This document shows, in pieces, positions 28,117 through 28,141 of a stretch of DNA of 28,141 nt. Within the stretch, counting starts at the first letter, position 1; each line of letters begins with the position of its first letter. Source of the stretch: a virus; the IMG/VR virus record IMGVR_UViG_3300046820_000967, positions 1 through 28,141 of that record. One strand, written 5' to 3'. Position numbers and translations under genes: made by a program. Under the pieces are notes generated by a model, which was given only the letters and a program-made list of their open reading frames with translations, ran no database searches and was not told the origin of the DNA.

Positions 28117-28141
28117 ATGAGCTTCGCGACATACGCGCTAC
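28117..28141 (+). CDS. Start of a further tail gene (3' truncated by window end)
   Basis: ATG 28117 opens MSFATYAL and runs off the window. It follows the structural gene after 30 nt that include TTGACG (28083-28088), resembling the TTGAC element at 17839. It is possibly the N-terminus of the tail fibre whose 3' part is at bases 1-963, but the two ends do not join in frame as given, so sequence would be missing between them. Confidence 0.35.

Overview
The window reads as almost one complete genome of a small tailed double-stranded DNA bacteriophage, most likely a siphovirus because it has a tape measure, a tail tube and a frameshifted tail assembly chaperone pair. All supported genes are on the + strand, packed with ATGA, GTGA and TAATG stop/start overlaps, with only a few non-coding gaps. 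The host cannot be fixed from the sequence. The GC content looks close to balanced, and many block-leading genes use A/C-rich leaders without a Shine-Dalgarno (SD) sequence. The capsid and tail proteins faintly recall phages of Verrucomicrobiota or related bacteria, but this is a weak impression. The endolysin and the small lipoprotein imply a peptidoglycan-bearing host, probably Gram-negative.

Layout. (1) 1-3653: distal part of a tail fibre gene cut by the window edge, then a lysis block (holin-like protein, DUF1353-like protein, small lipoprotein, M15 endolysin), a metallophosphoesterase and a small winged-helix-like protein. (2) 3654-3886: control region with a 16-bp perfect palindrome over a promoter and a UUCG-capped hairpin. 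(3) 3887-8687: recombination and early genes, including a YqaJ/lambda-exonuclease-type nuclease, a conserved phage protein, an excisionase-type HTH protein, a winged-helix protein, small membrane proteins and an SSB-like protein. A 41-nt repeated promoter/operator-like element (6491 and 8674) marks two transcription units. (4) 8749-14936: replication block with a Cro-like HTH protein, a Zn-ribbon coiled-coil protein, an SF2 helicase, a repeat protein, a VRR-NUC nuclease and a primase-helicase. (5) 14937-15352: about 415 bp non-coding with a terminator, a perfect -10 box, TTGTAAY repeats and an AT-rich core; candidate origin and/or cos region. (6) 15353-21735: packaging and head (small and large terminase, connector-like protein, lambda-type portal, S49 protease, scaffold-like coiled coil, major capsid protein). 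(7) 21735-28141: connectors and tail, with the start of a further gene at the right edge.

The clearest unusual element is a complete programmed -1 frameshift signal in the tail assembly chaperone genes. The heptamer G GGA AAG is in frame at 24709-24715, followed by a 7-nt spacer and a 15-position stem with 14 pairs at 24723-24768. A -1 shift joins the upstream protein to the overlapping ORF, giving a 198-aa fusion. No integrase, CI-type repressor, tRNA or CRISPR array was recognised, so lysogeny is not supported despite two small HTH proteins. Both edges lie at or near tail fibre genes, and the Nu1/GpA-type terminase suggests cos packaging, so the window is probably a permuted view of a genome a little over 28 kb.
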